A DNA stretch of 64,000 nt from Carettochelys insculpta (GCF_033958435.1 NC_134137.1:319175501-319239500), one strand, 5' to 3'. Positions 21,921 to 36,502 are shown, counted from the first letter of the stretch. Numbers and translations are program-made. Notes: generated by a model from the letters alone, not told the origin.

Positions 21921-24180
21921 TGGACCACATTAGTGTATGAAGAATGCAAGGTGGCGGTATGTTCATAGAAATTGCACGTTGTGTACATGGCTCATCAGTT
22001 TGTCTGAAGTGTAGAACATAGGGATTCACCATGTTAGATGTCTGCTGCCCTGAGAAGGAGTTTGATCCTACAACTTCCCCAAACTGTCCCACATACCCAC
22101 AAGGCTAGCTGTGTAGTCAGCTGTCTAGGTGTGTGCATACAAGTAACTTGAATGTACACATCTGCTGGTGGAGATGCAGGGTGAACACACACATACAAGG
22201 CAAGCAACGTAGCTTAACAAATAAGCAAAATAGGCCCTAAACACTAGCCTGGCAGTATCATTCTCTTCTAAGTAAATGACTCGAATGTTAAATATTTCTA
22301 AAATATTCAGTGTAGATCTAAGTTTGTTTTTTACCCATATTCATTCTCTTTCCTGCTCCCCCAACTACTTGTACATCCAGAATAAAAACATAATCAATGT
22401 ATAAGATAATTCTTCCACAATTTAACTTCTAGTGCTGCTGTTCCTTTTGTCTGCTCTCTTCTCAGTATAGGCAAATGTGAAATCGACTTTCTTTGCTAAA
22501 GTTAAGCAGTTAGAAATTTAAATTCTTGGTGGATAAAATTTAATTGAGGAGCCCACTATTATTAACCATCCTAATACTAAAGAAAGACACCCATTTACTC
22601 TGTGGTGGTACTTAAGCTAAATAAGAATTCTCCCTTTTGTTTTCTTTGGTACAGATGTCCAGTGTTGTAAAAAGCTGTGAATCCTCTTGCCAGTATTGTA
22701 TTAAAACAATGTGCCTCCACAAGTTTTGCTATTGCAGGACTTACGTTTTCAAATCTGTTCACTTGGAAGGTGCAAATTTATATAGTTGTCATATTTACTT
22801 TTAAACTAAATTGAAAGCAGCTGTTTGAACAGCACATCATAGATAGTTTTCAGAGGATAAGTCTGGAGCAAAAGGTTTCCCTGCTTAAAGTAGCTGAGTT
22901 AAGGGCTTTTTGTTGTTTGTAGCCAGAAACCTGGTATGCAGATTGTAGAGTAATTTCCTTTCTTTAATTTAGGCGCCAGTATTAGAGACAGGAAGTTAAT
23001 CCATCCTTAATCACTGGTGGTCTGAATGTAGAGAATGGATTTTGCATGCTTTAGTTTATCATATTGCCAGATTTTCTGAATCTTACTGTTAATTTGCTTC
23101 CATTTGCAGCCAGATGTGGCGATGTGGTAACAGACATTGGCTGATAATATATTTAAAAACACAGTTGTTTAATTTTTCCTGAGTTCAGCACAAATCTCTT
23201 AGTCAATAATGCTTATAATCTTAAATAGATTTACTCATTACAGTTTTCCCTCTCCTCTAGTTTTTCTGTCATAACTTGGATCTCTAACTAGACATATATC
23301 TGGAGAAAGCTTTTACAAAAAAACATTTATGCAGTGCACTGAAAAATAAAATGTTTAAAACTCCCACTTAAAATACTGTAAACAGTCTTTGGAAGCACAG
23401 GGTTTTTTGTTTTTGTTTGGTTTTTGTATGTACAAAATCGGAAATAGCCAGTCTTCCTTCCCATTTTTTCCCACTTCCAAATATTTTGATGAATTGAACC
23501 TTGGAATATAACACGTATCTTATTAATGGGTCAAAGCCCATGTTTTTAATGCTTCCCATGTGATGTAAAGATACTTCAAATGATATCCTAAAGATACAAA
23601 TATCAGTATCTGTGAGTTTTTATTCATAATTTAAATATCACTGACACGAGAATAAACATCCTTCAGCTATTGAGGTTTTTATTGCCTTTTGAGAAAGATA
23701 GCGCCTCAACTCAGGGCAGTGTTTTAGCTTATTTGAAAAGAACATAGGTTATAGCTAATCCTAAGAATTACAATCCTACCTGCAGTCTTAATTTTCTACA
23801 GTTAAAAGGGTGAGAAGGATGTGGTGGTTAAAATGTTCTCTGATTTCAGATGGTGTGGCTTTTTCTCAAGATGTAGAACACAGGTTCTTTGAGGCCTCTG
23901 TATTTTAATGATGGGCAGAGGGTACAAGTCCTTGCTGATCCTTCTAGATTCTTAAACAGCCCTTGATAATATTGTATCCTGATTTATTTGGTGACCTCCC
24001 TGCAGTCCCAGGAAGGGAAGGTAGTGATGATTGTGTAGTTTTTTTCCCCCTTCTCAGCAAGAAAAGAGGCTGATTTGGGGTAATTGCTTATCTGCCCTGA
24101 GAAATCTCTTACAAATTTTTGCCAAATCTTGTTGTCTCTTCTTCCTGGACAGTGTGCGTGTGTGACAGGCCACTGAGGAT
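21921..24180. other. Intergenic, downstream of LRIG3
   Basis: AT-rich sequence with no gene or confident repeat. It may include longer 3'UTR forms of LRIG3 (AATAAA at 22381 and 23345). Confidence 0.5.
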
Positions 24181-24189
24181 GCACTGCCG

Positions 24190-24330
24190 TCAATCTGCAA
24201 ATGATGCATTTGTCTCCTTTTCACTGAACGAAGGGAATGGCTGAAAGCAGATCTTCAATGAGAATGAGTGCCTGAGGCTCTGTCTGGATAAGACAGAAGT
24301 GATGCTGATTTGGTGGCAGGAGGCAACTAG
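24190..24330 (+). repeat. Possible LINE reverse-transcriptase fragment (L2/CR1 type)
   Basis: One frame reads ECLRLCLDKTEVMLIW, like the LRLNxxKTEVML motif after the YxDD box in L2 and CR1 reverse transcriptases. It is isolated and short. Confidence 0.35.
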
Positions 24331-27185
24331 TGTGTGGGCTGTGAGTGCAACTAAGGAGATTTGGTTCAATCTTTGTTAGAATTTCAGTATGAGAGGTACT
24401 TCTGGAACACACCTTGCTGCTGGCATTCCAGATAGCCAGAAATACCTTTACCAGCTGCCTTTTGCTGTTAAGATTTTTAATAACTCCCCTCCTTATTGCT
24501 CAATTGCTGACAGAATGGTTCTCTTGAACATTCTTAGTCTAGCACAAGAGATATTTGTTTTTCAGGCAGTACCTTGTAACAAAAATAAATTGTATTTCTT
24601 GGGCTGTGGCTTTTAAGGTTTTGTCGAATGGCACTACAAATAACTGTGGATCAGTAACAACTTCTAAATGGCAGAAGAATCAGAAGACAAGTCATGTACC
24701 TCTCTCCATTGCAGTAAACTACTCTGGCTTAATCAAATGAAGTGTACTTTTTCAGCTGGCTGCTGTGCGTACTTGTATGCCAACATCATTGATAAATCTT
24801 GGTACCAGAATCTGGCTTTTGCCACATCCCAGTGCTATCTTTTGGTGTAAACTGCCTTTCCCATTAAACTTCCCTCAGGAAAAAGGAAGTGTAGCCCTCA
24901 ACATCAGAGCTATGAAAGCTAAAGCATAAAAGGTGTCAAAAGCACCAGCAGTCTCCTAGGAATTTGTTGTAAGCGGAAAACCTTGGTCTGCTCTGCCTTG
25001 GCAGAAAGACAAATGATGTGAAGTAGCACTTAAAATGAGTTTAATTCTACATAAATGCGGCCACACAGGAGGTGGAAAAGTGAAATGTTGCCAATGATGG
25101 AAAATGTGACTAATTAAGAAATAATATTAATCCCAAGGAAAAAAACACAGATCATATGAAGCTCTAATACACCTTAAATATAGTTGAATCCTGTGTGTAT
25201 CCTTATCCCAGAACATTTGCCAGAAACTTAATCTATAATAACATTCTTAGTTTTTAAATAAATACAGTGACTATAGTTGTTTCAGCCTTGCAGGAAATGT
25301 GTTTTAAATGGACTGTTTGGCCTAAGAGCCAAATTGAAGTAAGAATAATGCTGTGTCACGTGGTCCACTCTCAAACTGGCCAGCTGAAGAAACTACATGA
25401 ATTCTATAGACCTTGATCTACCTGGATTGCTTTGGGTGTTTTTGTTTTGTACTAAACTTCTGGGAGCCCAGCATCTCTTCTCCTCCCTGTTCCCCCATTT
25501 TTTTTACATCAAATGATGAAGCTCATGAGAGAGACATTCAAGGGCATCTCTCCCACTTCAGGCTCTGCACACCACCACCCCTGCCGCACCCCTCTCCCCC
25601 AACACACATACCATCTTCACCCTTTATGAAACGGTCTTGGACCTCACTGACAAAATGCTCCTAAATAGAAACGAGAAATGTTTCCACAAACTCAGATTAC
25701 AAAGAAACTACTGTGCAAGCCTGGTGAGACTTATTTACTTTTAATGAGGCCTTTCACAAAGGAGGTGCTTTGAGTCTACATGAGCTTCTTGCTTAAGTTT
25801 CATAATTTCCTCAGGAAAAAAAATAGTCTGCTTTTCAAGGGCCAGGTGCTAGATATGGCTATATTCAAATATTCTTGAAAGAGCTATATTTTAGTCTCTC
25901 TTCTGAAAAGTAGTAATTTGTTTTTTTGTAACATTTATCTTATCTGTATCTTTAAGTGTGCTGCTTATTTCCAATTCCCTGTAAATCCTCCACAGCCATA
26001 TGCTGTTCAGAAGCAGTGGAGTCTAAAGTGGACATAAGTTTCTCTTGCTTCCTGCACCATTCTTACAGATGTTGCAGTAAATCAATTACAGGACTGACAT
26101 AGCGTTTGGAGGCATGACAAATGTTCCATAATAATGTGGCTCAGTAAAACGTGGAATTTTTGAGGTATTGTGTCTCACATTTTCAGTGCAGTTGTAAATT
26201 CCTGCCCATGTCAGCACAGGTGGAGAATAAGTCATAAATAAAATTTAGGAATAGCACACAAAGAGTTCTCTAGCTGGTTGACCAGTTCCATGATTTAATT
26301 CAGCCACTTTAATAAAACAAAAAAGAAAAACTTGCCAGCAATGTCTTACAGAAAATATTCAGTATAAACCAAAGCAAACTGTATTTGTTCATAGAGATGC
26401 ATAGGTACAAGCTAAGCCTGGCTGAACTTCATGTAAACATATTGAGTAACTATTGCATAACCATTTCAATTGCCTGCAATCATCTTCCTCATGGCAAGGG
26501 ATACAATTGGTAATAAAATGTAGTGCCAACATGGATCACTTTGGTTAATGATAGGGATTCTTCTGTGTTCACTCGTTTGTGTCTGTGTAAGGTCATTTCT
26601 TTTAGCTAGCTCGATGAAGGCATACCCTCATTAATTTTAATGCATCTGTGTGCTGAGGTAAAGACTCCTCAGTGTGGATCTCAGTGCCAAGGAGGGGCTA
26701 GAATAATGGATTTATGAAAAATCTTTTTTGTTTTCCTTGCTACCTAATGAGTTGGAGTTTGAATTGTGAGCAGCTGGTGGATTTTGTATTATCACTTATC
26801 TGTAACTTTTTTAGCAATCAAAATTGCAATTAGAGATTGACTTCAGATGTGAAATTTGGTACCAGATGAAAACTGTGGCAGTGGCCTGTACCAGAGTTTC
26901 TGGAGGAGTTTGTAGAATGAGCAATTGGAGTGATCCGAACCTGTCCTCACAGCTTCTGGCAGAAGTTTAGGGTTGCCCCAAGAATAGGGTGTGTATCCCT
27001 GACCATCTTGGCTAATAGCCATTCATAGTCCTAAGTTTAAGTTCTCTAGTTCATTTTTGAAGAACAGTTTTTCTTTCTGGATGAAGACTGACAGATCAGG
27101 TATAGAACAATCTTTGTGAAAAGTGCTTGCACACAAGTGAAAAGGTGGGGTTTTGTTTTGTTTTGTTTTCCTTTATTACCACTCT
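24331..27185. other. Intergenic, nothing recognised
   Basis: No coding region, RNA gene or clear mobile element seen. Short C-rich tract near 25555-25620. Confidence 0.5.
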
Positions 27186-27545
27186 TTGATGGACCTTTGC
27201 TCCATAAACTTCTTTAGCACTCTTTTAAACCCAGTTATACTTTGGTAATCAAAATGTCCCTTGGCCGTTGGTTCCACAGGTTAATTTTGTGTTGTGTGGC
27301 AAACATATTCTGATTGTTTGTATTAAACCTCCTGCCTACTAATTTTTATCAGGTGATCCCAGGTTTTTGTAGTGTTGGAAAGAGTAAATAACATTTCATT
27401 AATTTTTCCACAAAATTTATGATTTTACAGACCTCTATCATATCCTGACTTTAACCTTTTCTTAGCTTGGACAGTTCCACCCTTTTTAGTTTCTTTAGTT
27501 TCTTTTTAGTCTACATAACTTTCTGTGCCAACTCATCTAAGGTGC
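27186..27545 (-). mobile_element. CR1 LINE 3' fragment, antisense
   Basis: The minus strand encodes the end of the CR1 ORF2, e.g. DMIEVCKIINFVEKLMKCYL (about 27430-27370). It also shows the 'ccacaggttaattttgtgttgtg' type block in the order expected of a turtle CR1 3' part. Decayed. Confidence 0.8.
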
Positions 27546-28929
27546 TGAGGGATCAGTGAGGGCATTATTTTTCTTGCTGCTCCTTTCCCTTGTCACTCCT
27601 GAGCTTGATGAGAGAAAAAGGGAGAACCCTGCTTCTCTTCAAGATCCACAATGAGTCTCCATAGCTGGCAGGTAGTTTTTGATTTGAAAGCTGGGTACAT
27701 ATGATGAGGAAGCTGACATACTCAAATGGGAAACCATAAGGTTTTTAACATGAAGATTTAGGGGTATGTTTTTGGGAGTTTACCTGGTGGGTTTCCAAAG
27801 AAGAAGCCACTCACCTCACTGAAGTGTTGCAACTCAACTAGCAATTATCTGGTTGAGTCAGGTTGTGAGGCCCTCCACCTCAAACTAATTCCAGTGAGGA
27901 GAGTAGCACAGCAAGTAGGGTTCCTGTGAAGTGCTTTACTAATGTTGAATAATGAAGTAATCTTAATTGTAAACAGGGGAAGGATAGGATGTTAGAGTGG
28001 TTATGGGCTGTGACTCAGAGCCCTGTTTTTCAAAGAATCCATAACTAGTAAAACAGTCGTGGAGAATTCTTCATGTGGCAGGGTCTGGATAGGGAAACGG
28101 TTGAAATACTAGCTGTGAAGAGGATTGAGTGATATGAACTGAGACAAGTAGGTCCTGTAGTGGTTTGTGATGGGTCAGAAGATCATAACAGGTGAAATCC
28201 TGGCTGTATTGAAGTTAATGGCAAAATTCCCATCAATTTCAGTGGGAGCACCATTTCACTTGGACTTTACAAGTTTGATAGAGGTCTGTTTGGAGAGGCC
28301 AATAAGACTCGTATGGAACACTTGAAATCTGAATTTTATCTTTTTAAACTCACCTCCCATTGACACCTGACAGCTGAACAAAATAAATCAACTGCAGCAA
28401 TTTTCTGTCTCAGGAATCCAAATGTACTCTGCTCTTTCCAAGAACACCACTCTGACATAACTAAATGTTAACTGACAAGTTAATCTTTGTGCACTATTGA
28501 GTAGAACTAGCTAAGATGTTTTAATTATATAATTGTATTTTAATATATTTGCTTTGTAGAGGAAATCTTGTATATGGGGAAAGGGAAAAAGCAAAGATAT
28601 TTTTCTCCCCTAGAAGATAACTGGTTACTAACAAAGAAAATTGCCTCATTCAGGTATTTTAGAAAACACCTGACACCTGTCTCTTGGCCTTGGTCAAGAA
28701 CATCCCTCCCCTCAGTCTGCAACACATAGCTGTATGTGCCAGGGAGAGACCCCACTCCTTTACAGAGCTTGTCTTCTCTGAAAATATTGTCTTGTGGGGG
28801 TGGAATATCCCTCACTATTCTTCCATGATTTTTGTTACTGGGGCTCCTTCCAGAAGCTTATTCCCTGGATTACTGGGCTTCAATATTATATATTTAAATA
28901 CCATGTGATAGTATTCAAGTATTTATACC
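27546..28929. other. Intergenic, nothing recognised
   Basis: No gene or confident repeat identified. Confidence 0.5.
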
Positions 28930-29614
28930 TGAGGCGGGCTGGATCCTGCCTGCCAAGCTTCTTGATCTGGCCAGTGGCCTGCCCCTTAGGGTGTGGAGGG
29001 GGTGGGGGGAGAGCTTTAAGTGCTGCCCTCAACCCCAGCAAAATCTCTTGGTTCCTATTGGCCAGAAAGTGGTGGGAGAGAACAGTGCAGCAAAATCTTT
29101 CAGCTTCCATTGACTGTTTTCCGCTAGATAAAAACTGAGAGATTTTGCTGGAAGTGGGAGCAGTGCACAAAGCCAGGCTCTGGGAACTGAGAAATTTTGC
29201 TCAGGAGGGGGCATTGGAGCACAGTTTCTCAGCTCCCATTGGCTGGTATCTGGCCAGTAAGAACTGAGAGAGTTTGCTGTGGCTGGGGGTACCTGGTTCT
29301 GGCACCTCATCAGAACTGCTTCCCAGGCATTTCACAGGTTCCTACATCCCTCAGCCAGGTCACAATGCTCTCTTGCACCCATACTCCCTCCTGTATACAG
29401 CACCCCAATACTCTCCCCCAGGTCAAAACTCCTTCCTTCAACCAAAATCCTCCTCTTACCTCACACCCCAACCCTGCACCCTCTCTAACCCAAGCTCCTT
29501 TCTTGCGCTCATCATCCACCCCAGACTCCACACCCTCCTTCATAGAAAAGTGCAGCCCTTGATTACTTTCCAAAATGTTGGAGGGGCCCCCTATCAAAAA
29601 TTATAGCCCACCCT
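28930..29614. mobile_element. hAT-like non-autonomous element with internal palindromes
   Basis: Left end CTGAGGCGGGCT and inverted right end TTCAGGGTGGGCT resemble the CAGGGGTGGGC ends of hAT/Charlie elements. The interior repeats the block gcaaaatctctcagttccc-attggcc in both orientations, e.g. palindromes near 29091-29145 and 29223-29283. No clean 8-bp duplication is seen. No coding capacity. Confidence 0.6.
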
Positions 29615-32600
29615 GAATTATATATGTTTAAGTACCTCTATATAAATCCAATAGCTCTGTTCCGAATCCTAAGTATAGGTCAAGGCTAAAGAACAGTGGC
29701 TCATTCTTTGGCAAGGATCCCCTGCTGTGGATCCCTGTAACAGGACAATGGTAGTGAATATCACTGTCTTTCTGATGTTCCTGGGTACCTATTTACGTGT
29801 TGCTTTTTGCATTAGCTAGCTTATTTTATTGTGTTCTTCCCATTAGCTGTGATTTTGTGCGATTGGATTTCCTCCAGTCTTCTCAGGCTAACTCTCAAAT
29901 TAACTGTTTGTTTCTTATGATGGATTTTTAATATTAGACTTCTTTCAATTACCTTCAGTTTTCACAATAAGCATTTAAATGAATTAAATATATTTCAACA
30001 AAACGTCTTCAACACCTTTTATATGCTGTTTTAACAGAAGGAAAGAAAAACTCGGAAGCTCAAAGACAAAATATTCAAAACAAATTTGTACAGAGAAATG
30101 TTGGAGTTGCCACTGAGGTCTCAGGTTTGTTCTGTTGACCTCAGGCTCGATGGACAGAAAACTCTTTCACAATACTGTTTGCCCATATAGGAATGTTATT
30201 GTATACAGAGTTCTAAACAGCTCAAATTTCATTATAAAGCTGGCTAAAATTGTGCATACAAATATGAAAATAAGCATGGTTTTTCGCATATCCCCCAAAG
30301 GCATAATATGTTTCTTTCTGCTATGCAGTTTGGAAGGAGAGTCCAAAGAGCATGATGTGCAATTGAAATTAATTCAGTTTTATTATGTTACATAATGGAG
30401 CATTTTATAAGTATTTTGTGAATTTGAATGGGATAATTATGTTCTGCTGGAAACCGTTATGATGTTATACTGTACCTAGAAAAACAAATAAGATAAGGTG
30501 TTTATTAGTATAGAGACTGCACAGAGATTGGCAAACATTTCTTTCACAATGAACGTTGCTCTCTGTGAATGGAAAGTCCAAAATACTGAGCTGTAACATT
30601 TTTAGGCTATTGCACAGTGCAAAAAATGGAATTATTAAAAAAAAGTTTAGCTACTAAGAATGACAAAGATCAGGATGTTTCCAAGGGCTTAATTTCTATT
30701 CCGTGAAATCTTAAGGGGCCTTATTTCGTAACAACTTTTTTAAAAGACAGATTATTATCTCATTTGCTGGTGTCCTGGTGAGTCAGGAGTTATTTACTTA
30801 CAATAAAAAGGGCTTGCCTTACATGTTACAAATGTGCTATTTAACCATACCTGGACAAATACTCACAGTACAGGGGAATAGTTGTTCCTGAACATTTTTT
30901 TTTGGTCCTGGTTTCCCCTCTTTTTATTTACTTTCTAACAGGTATACCTAGCATTGCTTGGGTCCTGAACTCAATTAAGGTGGTGGAGGGAGCTCTTTAG
31001 GAAAATAAAAAGAAAATGTGCATGCTTTATTTAAATTATTTGTATATTATAAACATAGTGTTATTTTTGTGAAGTTAATTTTTCTTTGGATTTCTTAAAA
31101 ATATTAAAATTAATTCATTTGATTATTGTAGTTTTTTTAAAATGTGAATTCAATCGAGAGTATTTTTTCTTCATCCCTATAAACTATTGACATTCACTGT
31201 TTTTAACAAAAATAGCTATTTTCAGTTTAGTTTCCAATAACTGTTCTAGTTTTAAGCATTAATATAGCTGTGACAAAACAAAGCACTGCTCCAAATTTCT
31301 CCATTTTTATCCCTTTTTCTGTAAGGCTCATTGAGGAGAAATCCTATTCCAGATTCATTGTATTTTTTCTGGCTCGTCTCAGCTGGGTCTCTTTCAGCAT
31401 TCACTCAGTTATGTCAGTTTTGAGAAATGTACTTGATTTGATTCTGTCTCTTTTCTGTTTGATTATAGAAGCAATCCCATGCCAGGCACATCCTGTTTTC
31501 CTGGCACATCCAAACCCATATGTTGCTTTAAGTTATGGTAAGAGGAAGCTGTACACCAAATGTGGAGTCCTAGATCTTACCATTTAAGAGGCATTCTTGA
31601 ACAAAAAAAACTTAACGATACATGGCTGACCAAAAACAGTTCTGTGGAGGAATGTAAGCCTAGCAGCGTTCTCAACTTCAGTCCTGTAAATCAACAGTGA
31701 AATGAGAAAAAGGAACAAGAAAACTGAAAATTCATAGTCTTCCCCACTTCATTTTCTTGGGTATCTCCATGTTGTAGTTTTTTCTGGTTGGGAAGTCTGA
31801 CACATATTCCTGGATGTAAACATATGTGCTTTCCTACATGCCTCCATTCTTTCCAGATCAGATTTCTCTGTGTGCTGTAAATAGAGCAAGAGGTGGAAAG
31901 GAAATGTGAATTCTAAATTCATGAAGAGCAACCTGCCTGAGGAGAACTTCAGCTGCAGTGTTGGGATATACCTACCAGACACCTTGCCCCTCTCACTGTG
32001 TGATACCTTTACATTTGCTGTCAGCAATGGAACATGAGGTTTCTTGGTACCAAAACGTTCCGTGCAATGCCACTGATGTGGAATTCACTCCCACAACTTG
32101 GTTTCAAATACCTTGATGGTAGAGTATGCTGAAGAAAGTCCTAGGTATTGATGTTGGCTTTTAAGAGGAGGAAGGCAGAATGACATGGTTCAAGAGTGTA
32201 TAGTTTTGAGTTTGATCTTGATTACTAGTTGATTATCATTTAGCTGTTGGTTTTCTCTTTAGTCGTATTTCTAATTTGTGTGTTGGGCACCTAGGGTGAG
32301 ATCTTGGCCCATCTGAAATCAATGAAAGTTCTTGACATTAGCTTCAGAGGGACCAGGATTTGTCTGTTGGTAGACAAATCTTGAACATGCAAAAAAGAGA
32401 GATTAATTGGGCCAATTGTCTCTAGGAAATAACTTGACCAGTTCTATAGTTAATCTCCAGTTAATTTGACAAGGAAAGTAGAAGTAATTTCTCTTTAGGG
32501 TAGAATCTTCTGTATATTCTTCCTCCTTTCTTAAGTTGTACACAGATACTTTTGATAGCAATATGGTTTTGTTGAATAACCAGCAATTTATTACTGAGTT

Positions 32601-35600
32601 CATGCAATATTGCGTTTCCAACTTCTGATACCTGTTTCTTTCATGCAAAGCACTTCTTTAATTTATCACCTCTTGAGAGCACTTAAACATCTGTGATTCA
32701 ATTAAACCCCACGTTCAATGGCTGAGCCTGTGTTTTACACTTAACTGATAACAGGAAAAGATGGTATATGTTAGAATTATTGATTGACTTCTGTTTGTTC
32801 GTGGTTTCAACCTAAAAGTCTTTAATGATCATGGTAAAGATTTGGATGTGCCAAGTGCTGATCTAGTAGAACAAAGCTTGAAGTGCAATTTGTACTGAGA
32901 AAAGTTAACATTCTTTGCTCTAGCTTGCTGTTTTAGTGAATTTGGAGTTCACAAAAGGTGGCAGACTGTGGCAGCTTGAAAGAATGATGTCCTTTCTTTA
33001 CACAGGCAAAAAGATCACACACAAGTTGGGATGAAGCGGGAAAAAAAATCCAGTTTTCCTAATTTCTGTCCAGTGCCCTAGACAAAGGCCCACACTGTCC
33101 TTACAGACTCATGTAGATTAATAACATTCAGAATGGCTGCAAGGAATTTCTGAGGAATCTAACCAATATAGGCAAATAAGTAACATGATAGCAGACTGCA
33201 CATACCAATACAGAATTTAAAGAGATGAACATTGGATGCAAAACCCAGAATCACTCCTATATCTACCTGATTTTTAAATAATTTCCTATGGTGGGTTCAC
33301 TGGGAGGTTTGGAGATTGGCGGTGGAAAAGGAAGACTAGGAGGACCAAACAGACAGGCAAGGTAAAGAATAAGCCCGCGGCATGAACCTGCTTGGGTGGC
33401 ATGCTGTTGACTTTCACAGATTCATCAGGTTGGTGTCTCCTTCAGGTGATAGGTCTGGCCCTGTTTCTGTAAATCCTGACACTTTCCAAACCTGGCTTTG
33501 ACATGGGAAATTCTTTGAGATGTGATAACTCTACTATAGCAATAACTATTGTGATTCCTAGAATGAAAAAGATGAGAGCCTGGCTTGTTATCTCTTCTGG
33601 GTGAGGTTCCTGTACTTTGGCTTTACTGTTCTTTCTGGTTCAGGTGCACAAAAGGGGCCAGGTCACAAAAAGGAAGAGGGTGCTAAATAAAGGAGGGGGC
33701 ATGGAGAAGAGCAGTGGCTGTAATGATAGAATACATTTGCTGGAAAACTCTCCATAACATTTTTCAATGGAAAATGGAAACTTTTCATAAAAATGTCAGT
33801 TTGTTCAAATTTATGCAGGTTTTTGTTGAAAACAAGAAATGTTTCTTCAAAATTGGTGAAAAATGGAAAAATTCTTTGCTGGGGAAAATCCTCCATTTCC
33901 TAGCCAGTTTTGTGAGGAGAGTAGTGGTTTTTGGATGGAAGAGACAGGAATGAAGTGCTATTTTGGGGGCATAGGAAAAGAGCAGATGTATGAAAGGAAA
34001 CCACATTCAAAACCAGCTAACCTTCAAATCTTCTCCAAGCCTCAGTTTACTTTATTTCTGGAAAAGGATAAGCTCCATTGTCCCTGGCCCTCTAATATCT
34101 CCCAAAAAAGTGGTCAATGGGCTTACTCCTCAGAAATGTTTGGGTGTTCATGTCATCACTTTTAGTACCTGTTTATAGGTAAAGTGAGCTCCCTTCCCCA
34201 GATCTACCCTGCCCAGATGAATCTCTCTCAGCTGTTGTCTACTCGCTACAGATCCAGTAGTAGGTGGGATTCTAGTTTTGAAGCAAAATTCTTTCTATGT
34301 TTGTTCTTCTGCCATTCCCTGCTGAAGTCTGAAATGTCTGTTTACATCTGATAGTTTTGTATCTGCAATTTTGCATCTCCATACTCCATTGCAAATAGAC
34401 TTTCTTGCTTGATGGGAAGGAAATTTGATCCATTGTAACCTATATATTAGATAGCTAGTTAAGTCTCACTGTGTGCTCTACTTGCATTCAGAGTTGTAAT
34501 GCAGTAGTAACCAACCTTATTACACAAGAGGGTCACACAAACATAGGCACAACCTTGCATGGGCCAAACAGATTTCTACATATTTGAATAAGATTTAAAG
34601 TCACCTCTATTTTATGTATTTAGATGGGTTGTTTCCATGTACTGCATTGTCTGTTTACCCATGTATTCAAATGAAAATGATGTAAACATGGCAACAAAGT
34701 ACTAAGGAATTAACACTCAGTATATTGTGTTGAAGCAGGTGGTGGGCCTTGTGAAATGTTCTGACCTAGGGCCTTAGGCAGCGTGTCGCTGCTGTAAAGT
34801 CTGCTGTTCCTTTATCCTCATATCACCCAGCTCTGAGGTTCAGTCAGCTTCTGCCTCATGAACATCTCAAGATACTCACTAGTGGCCGCTACGTTTTGGA
34901 CAAACTCTGCTGGGTTATTTCTGCACTTTCCCAGTCATCCTCAGCTCCAACCCAAGGTGCACATCTCAGTCAGGGGAAAGGGGCATGGACGTGAGACTGC
35001 CAGTAGAGATGACTTGGGGAGGGTGGTTGTGTTGTAAATTGGAGCAAGAAGTCCCCTGGAACATACCTCCTCTGCAGTGTTACGCTATAGGAGTTTTTTG
35101 GTAGCACTATGTTGAAAAATATTGTGAGATATTAGATCCCTGAAATAGAAATTTGTTTGAAATTTTCTTTTGTATAGTATGATATAACTCAGATTAAAAA
35201 CTCCATAATCAGTTTGTTTGTTTTACTATTTGGTCTTCTGTTTTGATACTGTTTTGTTTTGGGAGCAAGCAGTTCTGATTATATGCTATGGTATACATTG
35301 TGTTGTATTCCTGCTTTCTGGCTGTACAGTCTAGCTCTAATTTTGTCAGTAATGAGCAACATACCCACCCAAATGCAAACATGAAACCTTTTCTTCATTC
35401 TTATCCCTGCTTATGGTAAATCTCATACTCATGATTTGTAGTGCTGAAACCATCAGAGTTTCAGCAAATTACTTTGGGGATTGCAATTCCTTTATAATCT
35501 TTCATAAAATTTTTATCAGAGTAAGTTGCGTGGTAGGATATGTTGGAAAAGCTACAGGCATAGGTATGCAAACAAAGTGTCTAAGGAATTAGTAAGAGCT

Positions 35601-36057
35601 ATTTCATGTATTATTGGGTACGAGGATTATACATTTTGGACTGGCAGTTGTCCCTTTTAGAGACTAAATCTCATGAATTTATTCTCCTTTGGAACTTCCA
35701 TCCTACCAGGATCCAGGGCACTATGCTCTTTGAAAAGTTTCACTATTGGCCCATAATACACTGGCAGAAGTTGGCATAAAATTAGCCTATGAAGTATAAA
35801 AAGTTGAGTCATCCATCTAGTTAGTTATTCTATGTGTATCACCACAGTGTCTGAGTGCCATGAAAAATTGTCAACACATTTTAATTCTTCCCTTTGGTCC
35901 TCTCATGTGGGCATGTGACTGGCAGTTTCTTGGGGTGATAGTTGGATTATGATACATAGGGGATGTTAATTGTAGGGGGATGAGCCATGGGAAAGAGGTA
36001 GCTCTGATGTTTTGATGTGTATTGGATGAAGAGCTGGGATGACACATTACTCCAAAA
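29615..36057. other. Intergenic, AT-rich, no gene seen
   Basis: No exon, RNA gene or autonomous element recognised. An A/T-rich repeat-like tract at 33725-33920 (ggaaaatggaaa, gaaaaatggaaaaatt, ending near ttcctagccag) resembles the block at 63225-63520, suggesting one more dispersed family, weakly supported. Confidence 0.5.
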
Positions 36058-36070
36058 ACTATTTAAACCA

Positions 36071-36502
36071 CAAAATAAAATAGCAGAAATGTAGCACTTT
36101 AAAAAATAACAGTGATTTATTCGGTGATGAGCTTTTGTGGGACAGACCCACTTCATCAGATCAATCAATAAGTACAGAGGACCCCAAAAAAAAAAAAACA
36201 AAACCCAAAACTGCAATAAAAACTGACAAATCAAATACTTAGGAGGGGGATGGGGTGGGGGAATGTTAATTGTCCTGTTTGAGATAATTGCGAGCATCAA
36301 AGGAAGAGAAGCAGTCCTTGTAATGCATGAGATAATTGATGTCTCTGTTTATGCCATATGTTAATGTGTTGAACCTGAATATGAATTCCAGCTCACAAAT
36401 TTCTCACTCTAATCTGTTTCGAAATTTTTTTGCTCCAGGACACACATTCTCATGTCTTTAACAGAATGGCCCACTCCACCGAAGTGTTCACTAACTGGCT
36501 TA
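36071..36502 (-). repeat. PLE left arm: inverted copy of the element's 3' end
   Basis: Its reverse complement matches 37683-38155 through non-coding and coding parts, e.g. 'gcactttaaa', 'gctcatcaccgaataaat' and the end of the endonuclease ORF. Open reading through 36430-36500 is therefore antisense to the endonuclease, not an RT N-terminus. Confidence 0.88.
36135..36162 (-). ncRNA. Hammerhead-ribozyme-like core in PLE left arm
   Basis: On the minus strand: GAT, CTGATGA (36153-36159), A, GTGGG, loop TCTGT, CCCAC, then AAAA where GAAA is expected. The CTGATGA part is intact here while the GAAA part is intact in the right arm, so the ancestor plausibly had both. Confidence 0.45.

Noticed and set aside
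36430..36502. N-terminus of the PLE reverse transcriptase
   Set aside because: This stretch is the inverse of the end of the endonuclease ORF at 37683-37760, part of the inverted arm, so its sense translation is meaningless.
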